This document shows, piece after piece, positions 17,010 to 23,967 of a stretch of 38,373 bases of DNA. The stretch comes from CAYLNK01 sp964384675 (GTDB lineage: Bacteria; Acidobacteriota; Thermoanaerobaculia; UBA5066). The position numbers and the translations under genes were made by a program. Location of the stretch: assembly GCA_964384675.1 (NCBI GenBank), contig CAYLNK010000021.1:1-38373 (forward strand). Direction: 5' to 3'. Below the pieces are notes generated by a model. That model was not told where the DNA came from. It did not search any database and saw nothing but the letters and a program-made list of their open reading frames with translations. How positions within the stretch are numbered: position 1 is the first letter of the stretch; each line of letters starts with the position of its first letter.

Positions 17010-17957
17010 TCAGTGGATGCCCTGGGCTCCCAGCCACCTCTCGGCGTCGATCGCGGACTTGCAGCCCTCTCCGGCGGCCGAGACCGCCTGGCGATAGATG
17101 TAGTCGGCCACGTCGCCCGCGGCGAAAACTCCCTCGACCGACGTCTCCGTCGACGGGTGCTTGATCTTCAGGTAGCCGACCTCGTTCATCTCGAGCTTGC
17201 CCTCGAAGAGCGCCGTGTTCGGCTGGTGGCCGATCGCGGCGAAGTAGCCCTTCACCGGCAGGGTTCGCGTATCGCCGGTCTTCGCGTTCTTCAGGACGAC
17301 GCCGCTCACGCCCGACTTCTTCTCACCGAGAATCTCCTCCACCAGGGTGTCGGTGAGGATCTCGATCTTCGGGTTCGCCTGCGCGCGGGCGAGCATGATC
17401 TTCGAGGCGCGGAACTCCGAGCGGCGGTGGATCAGCCACACCTTGGTGCAGAACTTGGTGAGGTAACCGGCCTCCTCCATCGCCGTGTCGCCGCCCCCCA
17501 CGACCACGACCTCCTTCCCCTTGAAGAAGAAGCCGTCGCAGGTGGCGCAGGCGGAGACGCCGTGCCCGAGGAGCTCCTGCTCGCTGGGTAGGCCCAGGTA
17601 CTTGGCGGAGGCTCCGGAGGCGATGATGAGGGCGTCCGCGGTGAGCCTCTCTCCCGACTCCAGGGTCAGCGTGAACGGACGCTTGCCGAGGTCGACGTCG
17701 GTCACCGTATCGACGTGGATCTCGGTGCCGAAGCGCGCCGCCTGCTTGCGGGTGACGTCCATCAGCTCCGGACCCTGGATCCCGTGCTCGAAGCCGGGGA
17801 AGTTCTCGACCTCGGTGGTGGTCGTCAGCTGCCCGCCCGGCTGCATCCCCTCGATGACGAGCGGCTCCAGGTTGGCGCGCGACGCGTAGATGGCGGCGGT
17901 GAGCCCGGCCGGGCCGGACCCGATGATGACGACGCGATAGTGGCTCTTCTTGGGCAT
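17010..17957 (-). CDS. trxB: Thioredoxin-disulfide reductase
   Basis: 315 aa. FAD-binding GSGPAGLTAAIYA at the N-terminus, redox-active CATC (C137 and C140), NADPH motifs VGGGDTAMEE and HRRSEFRA, and the C-terminal GDVADYIYRQAVSAAGEG that closes the flavin site. It passes electrons from NADPH to thioredoxin. The ATG at 17957 is chosen because GGAG lies 6-7 nt upstream; a second ATG 12 bp earlier lacks one. It is downstream of ahpC on the same strand, after a hairpin, and would supply reducing power to peroxide defence. Confidence 0.95.
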   Translation of the reverse strand: MPKKSHYRVVIIGSGPAGLTAAIYASRANLEPLVIEGMQPGGQLTTTTEVENFPGFEHGIQGPELMDVTRKQAARFGTEIHVDTVTDVDLGKRPFTLTLESGERLTADALIIASGASAKYLGLPSEQELLGHGVSACATCDGFFFKGKEVVVVGGGDTAMEEAGYLTKFCTKVWLIHRRSEFRASKIMLARAQANPKIEILTDTLVEEILGEKKSGVSGVVLKNAKTGDTRTLPVKGYFAAIGHQPNTALFEGKLEMNEVGYLKIKHPSTETSVEGVFAAGDVADYIYRQAVSAAGEGCKSAIDAERWLGAQGIH

Positions 17958-18006
17958 GCGAGGCTCCATGTGGCGTTTCGGGGCGGGCCGGGAGAGTACA
18001 ACGGGC

Positions 18007-18041
18007 GGGAGGGGCGCGGCCTTCCCGGCCGCACCCCTCCC
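18007..18041 (-). terminator. Hairpin between ahpC and trxB
   Basis: A 15-bp stem with one mismatch (GGGAGGGGCGCGGCC against GGCCGCACCCCTCCC), 5-nt loop, 16 bp past the ahpC stop. It is probably a terminator with some read-through to trxB. Confidence 0.6.
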
Positions 18042-18056
18042 GGGCCGGGACGGTCG

Positions 18057-18647
18057 CTACTTCGCGACCTCCTCGAAGTACTCCTTGGACTCTTTCCAGT
18101 CGGCCTTCATCGACTTCGCGCCGGGCTTCCAGTCGGCGGGGCAGACCTCGCCGTTGTCGCGCACGAACTGGAAGGCCTGCAGGACGCGCAGGGTCTCGTC
18201 CACCGAGCGGCCGACGCCGAGGTTGTTCACCGTGGCGTGCTGCACGATGCCGTCCGGATCGATGACGAAGAGGCCGCGCAGGGCGACCGCGCCGTCCTCG
18301 TCGAGGACGCCGTAGGCCCGGGCGAGGTCCTTCTTGAGGTCCTCGACGAGCGGATAGGTGAGCCCGTGGATCCCGCCCTCCTCCCGCCTCTTCTCGGTCC
18401 AGGCCAGGTGACAGAACTTGGAGTCGACGGAGGCGCCGATCACCTCGGCGCCGAGCTTGCGGAACTCCCCGACGCGGTCGGAGAACGCGAGGATCTCGGT
18501 CGGGCAGACGAACGTGAAATCGAGCGGATAGAAGAAGAGGACGACCCACTTGCCGCGGTAGTCCGAGAGGCGGTAGGTGTCGAAGCGTCCGTTGAGGACG
18601 CCCTCCAGGGCGAATTCGGGGGCCTTGCGTCCGACGATGGCGGTCAT
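18057..18647 (-). CDS. ahpC: 2-Cys peroxiredoxin (AhpC/Prx1 type)
   Basis: 196 aa. The peroxidatic site DFTFVCPTE has C48; the resolving cysteine is C169 in GEVCPADWKPG. It reduces hydrogen peroxide and organic peroxides, with electrons from thioredoxin or AhpF; a thioredoxin reductase gene follows. ATG at 18647 with GGAG upstream. The promoter faces that of the rubrerythrin gene and each contains a PerR-like palindrome. Confidence 0.95.
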   Translation of the reverse strand: MTAIVGRKAPEFALEGVLNGRFDTYRLSDYRGKWVVLFFYPLDFTFVCPTEILAFSDRVGEFRKLGAEVIGASVDSKFCHLAWTEKRREEGGIHGLTYPLVEDLKKDLARAYGVLDEDGAVALRGLFVIDPDGIVQHATVNNLGVGRSVDETLRVLQAFQFVRDNGEVCPADWKPGAKSMKADWKESKEYFEEVAK

Positions 18648-18697
18648 GGTCTTTCTCCGTTCCTTTCCTGCCGGATTCTCGCTCCGGCAGGTGCCCC

Positions 18698-18726
18698 ATA
18701 TTAGATCAAATCTAAATAAAAGTCGA
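18698..18726 (-). promoter_or_regulatory. ahpC promoter
   Basis: On the minus strand: -35 TCGACT (18726-18721), 17-bp spacer, -10 TAATAT (18703-18698). The spacer overlaps the palindrome at 18701-18715, so a bound repressor would block polymerase. Confidence 0.65.
18701..18715. promoter_or_regulatory. PerR/Fur-family-like operator, box 1
   Basis: TTAGATCAAATCTAA, a near-perfect 7-1-7 palindrome like PerR boxes (TTATAATNATTATAA), placed in the ahpC promoter spacer. It shares TTAGANCAANTCTAA with box 2. Confidence 0.65.
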
Positions 18727-18734
18727 GTCTCTCC

Positions 18735-18763
18735 TTGACTCTGCTTTAGAGCAAGTCTAAATT
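18735..18763 (+). promoter_or_regulatory. Rubrerythrin promoter
   Basis: -35 TTGACT (18735-18740), 17-bp spacer, -10 TAAATT (18758-18763), close to the sigma70 consensus and unusually AT-rich for this window. Box 2 lies between the two elements. Confidence 0.75.
18746..18760. promoter_or_regulatory. PerR/Fur-family-like operator, box 2
   Basis: TTAGAGCAAGTCTAA, the same palindromic pattern as box 1, centred 45 bp from it, overlapping the -10 of the rubrerythrin promoter. Confidence 0.65.
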
Positions 18764-18784
18764 AGTTCGAACAAGGAGGGATCC

Positions 18785-19207
18785 ATGCCGGAGCTCAAAG
18801 GGACCCAGACCCACGAGAATCTGAAGCACGCATTCGCGGGCGAGAGCCAGGCGAATCGCCGCTATCTCTACTTCGCCGACAAGGCCGACATCGAAGGGTA
18901 TCCGGAGATCGCCGGGAACTTCCGCGACACGGCCGAAGGGGAGACCGGACACGCGCACGGCCACATGGACTATCTGAAGGCCGCGGGCGACCCGGCCACG
19001 GGCCTGCCGTTCGGCGCGACCGACGCCAACCTCCGCTGCGCGGTGGAGGGCGAGACGTACGAGTACACCCAGATGTACCCGGGCTTCGCCAAGACCGCCC
19101 GCGAGGAGGGCTTCGCCGAGATCGCCGACTGGTTCGAGACGCTCGCGCGCGCCGAGAAGTCGCACGCCAACCGCTTCTCGAAGCTCCTCGCCACGATCGC
19201 CAGCTAG
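18785..19207 (+). CDS. Rubrerythrin, short form without rubredoxin domain
   Basis: 140 aa, only the four-helix ferritin-like diiron domain. Candidate iron ligands are E20 in the first helix, E53 with H56 (ExxH), E90 or E93, and E124 with H127 (ExxH). There is no C-terminal CxxC rubredoxin module, so electrons must come from another protein. Rubrerythrins reduce peroxide. ATG follows AAGGAGGG by a few nt. It is the first gene of a three-gene cluster with a GlpC-like Fe-S protein and DUF3501. Confidence 0.93.
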   Translation: MPELKGTQTHENLKHAFAGESQANRRYLYFADKADIEGYPEIAGNFRDTAEGETGHAHGHMDYLKAAGDPATGLPFGATDANLRCAVEGETYEYTQMYPGFAKTAREEGFAEIADWFETLARAEKSHANRFSKLLATIAS

Positions 19208-19221
19208 TCGTCCCACGCCAG

Positions 19222-19244
19222 CGGGGCCCGGCTTCCGGGCCCCG
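19222..19244 (+). terminator. Hairpin after the rubrerythrin gene
   Basis: Perfect 10-bp stem CGGGGCCCGG / CCGGGCCCCG with a 3-nt loop, 14 bp after the stop, then TTCACCCTT. Likely a partial terminator that favours rubrerythrin over the genes downstream. Confidence 0.6.
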
Positions 19245-19314
19245 TTCACCCTTCCGCGCGGGGGCCCCTCCAGCGCGAAGCCTCCCGCCGCCTGACCGTT
19301 CCGGAGACACTCGC

Positions 19315-20577
19315 ATGGCGATCAAGGGTCCCGTCAAGGTCACCGACCGCGCGTCCCTCGCCGAGGAGCTGACGCGGATCGCGGACCTCTGCCACGGCTG
19401 CCGCCGCTGCTTCTCGCTCTGCCCGTCCTTCGACGTCCTCTTCAAGGCCCTCGACGTGCCCGAGGTCGACGGCGAGGCCGAGAAGCTCGAGCCCGGCGTC
19501 TACGCCGATTTCGTCGACCTCTGCTACGAGTGCAAGCTGTGCATCCCGCACTGCCCGTACGTCCCGCCTCACCGCTGGGCGATCGACATCCCCCACCTGG
19601 TGCTCGACGCCCGCCGCGTGCGCGTCGCGGAGTCCGGCGTCCCGCTGCGCGAGAAGCTGATGTCGCAGCCCGACCGGCTCGGGAAGATGTCGCAGCCCGT
19701 GGCGGCCGTCGCGAACTTCGTCAACACGCTGCCGGTGGCGCGCTGGGCGATGGAGAAGACGCTCGGCATCTCCGCGCGCAAGGAGCTGCCGACCTTCGCC
19801 TCCGAGACGTTCACCCAGTGGTTCCGGAAGCGGAAGACCGTCGTCCCGGCGTCGCCGGTGGCGAAGGTCGTCCTCTTCCCGACCTGCTCGGTCGAGTGGA
19901 ACCGGCCGGAGATCGGGAAGGCGGCCGTCCAGGTGCTGGAGAAGAACGGGGTCGAGGTGGCCGTGGAGTACCCGCAGTGCTGCGGGATGCCGTACTTCGA
20001 CGTGGGTGACGTCGACGCCGCCCAGAAGGCGCGCCTGGCGCAGATCGCCGCGTTCAAGCCGTGGATCGAGAAGGGGTACACGATCGTCACACCGGGACCG
20101 TCGTGCTCGCTGATGTTCAAGAAGGAATACCCGTGGCTCTCCCAGGACCCGGACTCCGCGCTGATCTCGAAGTCGACGCGGGACCTGCTGGAGCTCCTGA
20201 TGGAGCTGAAGGGGAAGGGCCTCCTCTCGACCGAGTTCCCGAAGGCCCCGCGCTCGGTCGCCTATCACCTTTCCTGCCACCTGAAGGTGCAGAACATCGG
20301 CTACAAGTCGCGGGATCTGCTGGCCCTGACCGGGGCGGCGGTGACGATGGTGGAGAAGTGCTCGGGCCACGACGGGACCTGGGCCATGAAGGCGGAGTAC
20401 TTCGACGAGTCGATGAAGGTCGGACAGAAGCTGTTCGACGGCCTCCACGCCGCCGGGGCCGAGGTCTTCGCCTCGGACTGCGCGCTGGCGGGCGTCCAGA
20501 TCCACCAGGGGACGGGGCGCAAGGCGCTCCACCCGATCGAGGTCGTGCGGGACGCCTACGGGCTGCCCGCCGAGTGA
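19315..20577 (+). CDS. GlpC/HdrD-like iron-sulfur protein
   Basis: 420 aa. Two N-terminal [4Fe-4S] motifs: CHGCRRCFSLCP (C26, C29, C32, C36) and CYECKLCIPHCP (C70, C73, C76, C80). Two cysteine-rich (CCG) domains follow. The first is intact (CSVEW...YPQCCGMPYF), while in the second the CCG pair is CSG (CHLKV...EKCSGHDGTW). No signal peptide or obvious membrane helix. Such proteins carry electrons in GlpC, HdrD and lactate-oxidase complexes. Together with rubrerythrin and DUF3501, a combination known from other bacteria, it is a plausible electron donor to the rubredoxin-less rubrerythrin; this is inference. ATG at 19315 with GGAG about 10 nt upstream. Confidence 0.88.
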   Translation: MAIKGPVKVTDRASLAEELTRIADLCHGCRRCFSLCPSFDVLFKALDVPEVDGEAEKLEPGVYADFVDLCYECKLCIPHCPYVPPHRWAIDIPHLVLDARRVRVAESGVPLREKLMSQPDRLGKMSQPVAAVANFVNTLPVARWAMEKTLGISARKELPTFASETFTQWFRKRKTVVPASPVAKVVLFPTCSVEWNRPEIGKAAVQVLEKNGVEVAVEYPQCCGMPYFDVGDVDAAQKARLAQIAAFKPWIEKGYTIVTPGPSCSLMFKKEYPWLSQDPDSALISKSTRDLLELLMELKGKGLLSTEFPKAPRSVAYHLSCHLKVQNIGYKSRDLLALTGAAVTMVEKCSGHDGTWAMKAEYFDESMKVGQKLFDGLHAAGAEVFASDCALAGVQIHQGTGRKALHPIEVVRDAYGLPAE

Positions 20578-20971
20578 GAGGGTGTGAATGAATCTGGAAG
20601 GGGCCGCGTTCCGAGCGCCGCAGGGTCAGCTGCGCGGCGCCGCGACGAGCGCCAATCTGAATGATTGCGCAGGAGCGGCAACAAAGCAGATGGCCCTGCG
20701 CCGCCGGCACCGCGAGCCGGCAGGCGAGCGACGAGGGGGAAGGCCGCTTGCGGCGTTCCCCCTCTACCCGAAGGGCGCCGGGGGATTACTGCGGGGCCCT
20801 TCGGCCCCCGCCAGAGACCTCGGCTCTCACTCCGTTCGAGCCTCCGGTTGCGGCGCGAATACGGTGTTGCTCGTCGCGCGCGATCACTCGGATCAGCACC
20901 GCTCCTCGCGCCTTGTCTTCGCACCGCAAGCCCCAGGCGCGCGACCCCTTCGAGATTCATTCGCACCCTCT
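20577..20971. repeat. Structured inverted-repeat element, about 395 bp, non-coding
   Basis: The ends 20577-20608 and 20940-20971 are inverted repeats identical at 29 of 32 positions (AGAGGGTG.GAATGAATCT...). A second, more diverged inverted pair lies further inside. The centre folds into strong hairpins, for example GAGGGGGAA / TTCCCCCTC (20733-20741 and 20756-20764). Frames open in this stretch are low-complexity and look spurious. The left end overlaps the last base of the Fe-S gene stop and the right end stops just before the DUF3501 Shine-Dalgarno. It looks like a MITE-like or other mobile non-coding element, or a large RNA structure. Confidence 0.75.
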
Positions 20972-20982
20972 GAGGAGACACG

Positions 20983-21579
20983 ATGATGGAGAAGCTAGTC
21001 CTGTCCGACGTGAAGAACCTGTACGAGTACGAGCTGATCCGGGACGCGTTCCGGAAGGACGTGATCGCGACGAAGGCGCGGCGGCGGATCTTGCTGGGCC
21101 CGACGATGTCGCTCGTCTTCGAGAACCGTCTGACGGTCCTCGCCGTGATCCAGGAGATGTGCCGTTCCGAGCGGATCGCCCAGCCGGCCAAGGTGCAGGA
21201 TGAGGTGGACGTCTACAACGAGCTGGTCCCCGACGCCGGCGAGCTCTCGGCCACGCTCTTCGTGGAGATCGTCGAGGAGGCGCGGATCCAGCCGGAGCTC
21301 GACAGGCTCGTCGGCCTCGGGGCCGGCGACCGGCTATGGCTCGAATTGAACGGGCGGAAGGTCTTCGCCCGCTTCGACGGCCGGCAGGGGAGAGAGGACC
21401 GGATCTCGGCCGTTCAGTATCTCCGCTTTCCGGTCGGGAACGACCCCGCCGACCTCGAGGCGCTCGAGTCGGGAGAGGCTCCGGTGGTGCTGCGCGTCGA
21501 CCATCCCGCCTACCGGGCCTCGGCCGTCCTCGGCTCCGAGACCCGGACCGAGCTCGCGCGGGACCTCCGCCCGGACTAG
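20983..21579 (+). CDS. DUF3501 family protein
   Basis: 198 aa, soluble, no signal peptide. It matches the DUF3501 pattern: LVLSDVKNLYEYELIRDAFR at the start, then RRILLGPTMSLVFENRLTV and SATLFVEI, ending with a segment like RVDHPAYRASAVL. No biochemical function is established. In many bacteria it follows rubrerythrin and a GlpC-like Fe-S gene, as here, so a role in peroxide reduction or in assembling that system is inferred. ATG at 20983 (or 20986) follows GAGGAG. The inverted-repeat element separates it from its partners. Confidence 0.88.
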   Translation: MMEKLVLSDVKNLYEYELIRDAFRKDVIATKARRRILLGPTMSLVFENRLTVLAVIQEMCRSERIAQPAKVQDEVDVYNELVPDAGELSATLFVEIVEEARIQPELDRLVGLGAGDRLWLELNGRKVFARFDGRQGREDRISAVQYLRFPVGNDPADLEALESGEAPVVLRVDHPAYRASAVLGSETRTELARDLRPD

Positions 21580-21603
21580 CGGGGTGGGAGAATCGGCCTC
21601 GTG

Positions 21604-22092
21604 ATGCAGATCCACCTCCTCCGCCACGCGGAGGCCGAGGTGATCTCGCCCTCCGGGCGGGACGCCGACCGCCGCCTGACGGAGGACGGCGAGAGGCGCA
21701 TGAGGGCCGTGGCCCGCGCGATCGCGAAGCTGCAGCCCGAGTACGACCTGGTCCTCTGCTCGCCGTACGTGCGGGCCCGCCAGACAGCCGAGCCGGTGGT
21801 CCGTGCCTGCGGGGCTCCCGAGCCCGTCATCACCGAGAACCTGCTGCCGGGCGCCCCGCCGGAGGAGATCCTCCACGAGCTGGCCCGGCGCCGTCCGCAG
21901 AGCGTCGTCCTGGTCGGCCACCAGCCGCACCTCGGCCTGGTCTTCGGCCGGCTCCTTCTGGGGCGCGAGGGCCTGGAGGTACCCATGAAGAAGGCCTCCC
22001 TGGCGGTCCTGGACGCCAGCAACGACCCGTCCCTCGAGCCAGCCACCCTCAAGCTGTACCTCCCGCCGCGGGCGCTCGAGACCCTCTCCTGA
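21604..22092 (+). CDS. sixA: SixA-like phosphohistidine phosphatase (histidine phosphatase superfamily)
   Basis: About 162 aa. The RHG-type motif LLRHAEAE at the N-terminus holds the nucleophilic His and VGHQPHLG near residue 107 the second His. LTEDGERRM and SPYVRARQTAE are typical of the SixA branch, which removes phosphate from phosphohistidine on signalling proteins. Start is ATG 21604 or the adjacent GTG 21601; neither has a strong ribosome-binding site. It follows DUF3501 by 24 bp. The physiological target is unknown. Confidence 0.85.
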   Translation: MQIHLLRHAEAEVISPSGRDADRRLTEDGERRMRAVARAIAKLQPEYDLVLCSPYVRARQTAEPVVRACGAPEPVITENLLPGAPPEEILHELARRRPQSVVLVGHQPHLGLVFGRLLLGREGLEVPMKKASLAVLDASNDPSLEPATLKLYLPPRALETLS

Positions 22093-22125
22093 AGAGCCGG
22101 TCTCCCGGGTCCTCACCGTTTCCGT

Positions 22126-22154
22126 TTGACAGTCCGGGCCTCGAATGCTAGCTT
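22126..22154 (+). promoter_or_regulatory. rplU-rpmA-obgE promoter
   Basis: -35 TTGACA (22126-22131, perfect), 17-bp spacer, -10 TAGCTT (22149-22154). The predicted start near 22161 gives a leader of about 25 nt before rplU. Best sigma70 match in the window. Confidence 0.75.
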
Positions 22155-22185
22155 CTGCGGCCCTTTGGCCGGAGGTCAGGAAAGC

Positions 22186-22506
22186 ATGTACGCCGTCATC
22201 AGAACCGGGGGTAAGCAGGTACGAGTCGCCACGGGCGACGTCGTGCGGATCGAGCGCGTCTCCCACGAGACGCTCTCCAAGGGAGACGAGCTCTCCCTGA
22301 CCGAGGTCCTCGCCGTGGGCCGGGAGGACGGGCTGCACCTCGGCAAGCCCCTCGTCGACGGCGCCTCGGTGAAGGCCGTCGTCGTGCGCGAGATGCGTGC
22401 GCCGAAGGTGCTCGCCTACAAGAAGAAGAAGCGCAAGGGCTATCAGCGGATCCACGGTCATCGCCAGAACCTGGTGGAGATCCGGATCCAGGCGATCGAA
22501 GCCTGA
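22186..22506 (+). CDS. rplU: 50S ribosomal protein L21
   Basis: 106 aa, normal length. MYAVIRTGGKQVRV at the start and KVLAYKKKKRKGYQRIHGHRQ near the end are L21 signatures. ATG at 22186 is preceded by AGGA; an upstream in-frame TTG at 22126 is ruled out because it coincides with the promoter -35. First gene of the rplU-rpmA-obgE cluster. Confidence 0.97.
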   Translation: MYAVIRTGGKQVRVATGDVVRIERVSHETLSKGDELSLTEVLAVGREDGLHLGKPLVDGASVKAVVVREMRAPKVLAYKKKKRKGYQRIHGHRQNLVEIRIQAIEA

Positions 22507-22527
22507 AGCGAAGGGGAGTGACGAACC

Positions 22528-22866
22528 ATGGCTCATAAGAAAGGACAGGGCTCCTCTCGCAACGGACGGGACTCGAACGCCCAGCGCCTCGGCGTGAAGC
22601 GCTTCGGCGGGGAGTGGGTCACGGGCGGCTCGATCCTGGTGAGGCAGCGCGGTACCCCTCTGAAGGCGGGAGCCCACGTCGGCCGCGCCAAGGACGACAG
22701 CCTCTTCGCGAAGGTCAGCGGCATCGTGACGTTCCACGACAAGGGTCAGATGGGACGCTTCATCAGCGTCACGCCCAGCGCCAGCCCTGCGGGGGGCTCC
22801 GGCGCCGCCGCCCGCACCCCGGGCGAGGCCGCCGCGCTCTCCGCGACCTCCGCGGCAGCCAAGTAG
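22528..22866 (+). CDS. rpmA: 50S ribosomal protein L27
   Basis: 112 aa. The N-terminus MAHKKGQGSSRNGRDSNAQR is classic L27 and reaches the peptidyl-transferase centre; there is no cleavable N-terminal extension as in Firmicutes. The core ends near residue 85 with GQMGRFISVTP. A C-terminal tail of about 28 Ala/Ser/Gly-rich residues is extra compared with the usual 85 aa. Start ATG with GGGAG upstream. Confidence 0.97.
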   Translation: MAHKKGQGSSRNGRDSNAQRLGVKRFGGEWVTGGSILVRQRGTPLKAGAHVGRAKDDSLFAKVSGIVTFHDKGQMGRFISVTPSASPAGGSGAAARTPGEAAALSATSAAAK

Positions 22867-22899
22867 GCCCGCCGGCTCTCGCCGGCGGACCAGCTCCCG

Positions 22900-23967
22900 A
22901 TGTTCCTCGACGAAGCGGTCATCGACGTCGCCGCAGGCGACGGCGGGAACGGGTGCGTCGCCTTCCGGCGGGAGAAGTTCGTCCCCCACGGCGGCCCTTC
23001 GGGCGGCGACGGCGGGGACGGCGGCTCGGTCTATCTCGAGGCCGACGAGAACCTCAACACCCTCTTCCCGTTCCGCTTCCAGCGTCGGTTCGCGGCTGGC
23101 CGAGGCGGGCACGGCATGGGCTCCAACTGCCACGGGAAGAAGGGCACCGACCTCACGATCCCCGTTCCGGTCGGCAGCGTCGTGGTCGACAAGGCGACCG
23201 GCGAGACGCTCGCCGACCTCACGGCGTCCGGCCAGCGCGTGCGGGTGGCCGCCGGGGGGCGGGGCGGCAAGGGGAACGCCCGCTTCGCGACCTCGACGAA
23301 CCGCACGCCCCGCCGCGCCGAGCCCGGGACGGAGGGTGAGCGGCTCCAGCTCTCGATCGAGCTGAAGCTCCTCGCCGACGTGGCGATCGTCGGCCTTCCG
23401 AACGCCGGCAAGTCGACTCTCATCGCAGCCATCTCCGCGGCGCGCCCGAAGATCGCCGACTACCCGTTCACGACGCTCGTCCCGAACCTCGGCGTGGTGT
23501 CGTGGGACCGGTTCCGCACGTTCGTCGCGGCCGACGTGCCGGGGCTCATCGAAGGCGCGCACCTCGGGCACGGCCTCGGGATCCGTTTCCTCAAGCACGT
23601 CGAGCGTTCCCGTCTCCTCTGCCACCTGGTGGACGCCTCGTCGCTCCCCGAGGACGAGACCGGCGCCGCCGCCGAGGCGGAGCGCGTCGTGTCGCTGATC
23701 GAGCACGAGCTGGCTTCCTTCGACCCGGTGCTGGCGAAGCGCGAGCGGGTGCTCGTCGCCACGAAGAAGGAGATCGCGAACGACGCGCAGCTCGACGCGG
23801 TGAAGGCTGCGGCCAGGCGGCGCGGGCGCCGCTTCTACGCCATCTCCGCCGCCGCGCACGCCGGCCTCGGCCCGCTGGTGGCGCACCTCGGCCGGCGCCT
23901 CGCCGCGATTGCCGAGGAGGCCGCGCCCGTCGACGGAGGGCCATCGGCGCAGAGCCCGGACGCGTGA
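22900..23967 (+). CDS. obgE: GTPase Obg
   Basis: 355 aa. Glycine-rich Obg domain (1-157, with GDGGNG, GGPSGGDGGDGG and AGGRGGKGNARF), then the G domain: G1 GLPNAGKS, G3 DVPGLIEGA. The G4 motif, normally NKxD, reads TKKE (23761-23772), which lacks both Asn and Asp. G5 SAAA is present. Obg acts in 50S maturation and stress signalling. The stop overlaps the nadD start (GTGA). Confidence 0.95.
   Translation: MFLDEAVIDVAAGDGGNGCVAFRREKFVPHGGPSGGDGGDGGSVYLEADENLNTLFPFRFQRRFAAGRGGHGMGSNCHGKKGTDLTIPVPVGSVVVDKATGETLADLTASGQRVRVAAGGRGGKGNARFATSTNRTPRRAEPGTEGERLQLSIELKLLADVAIVGLPNAGKSTLIAAISAARPKIADYPFTTLVPNLGVVSWDRFRTFVAADVPGLIEGAHLGHGLGIRFLKHVERSRLLCHLVDASSLPEDETGAAAEAERVVSLIEHELASFDPVLAKRERVLVATKKEIANDAQLDAVKAAARRRGRRFYAISAAAHAGLGPLVAHLGRRLAAIAEEAAPVDGGPSAQSPDA

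Noticed and set aside
16785..17591. Open frame through the hairpin-rich region into antisense trxB
   Set aside because: It is the complement of trxB joined to non-coding repeats; trxB motifs are unambiguous on the other strand.
17958..17969. Upstream ATG for trxB
   Set aside because: It lacks a Shine-Dalgarno, while GGAG inside this segment serves the ATG at 17957.
20556..21191. Open frames on both strands over the inverted-repeat element
   Set aside because: Low-complexity Arg/Pro/Ser-rich translations that follow the hairpins, no ribosome-binding site, no recognisable family.
22126..22185. N-terminal extension of rplU from a TTG at 22126
   Set aside because: The codon is part of a perfect -35 box; L21 homology and the ribosome-binding site start at 22186.
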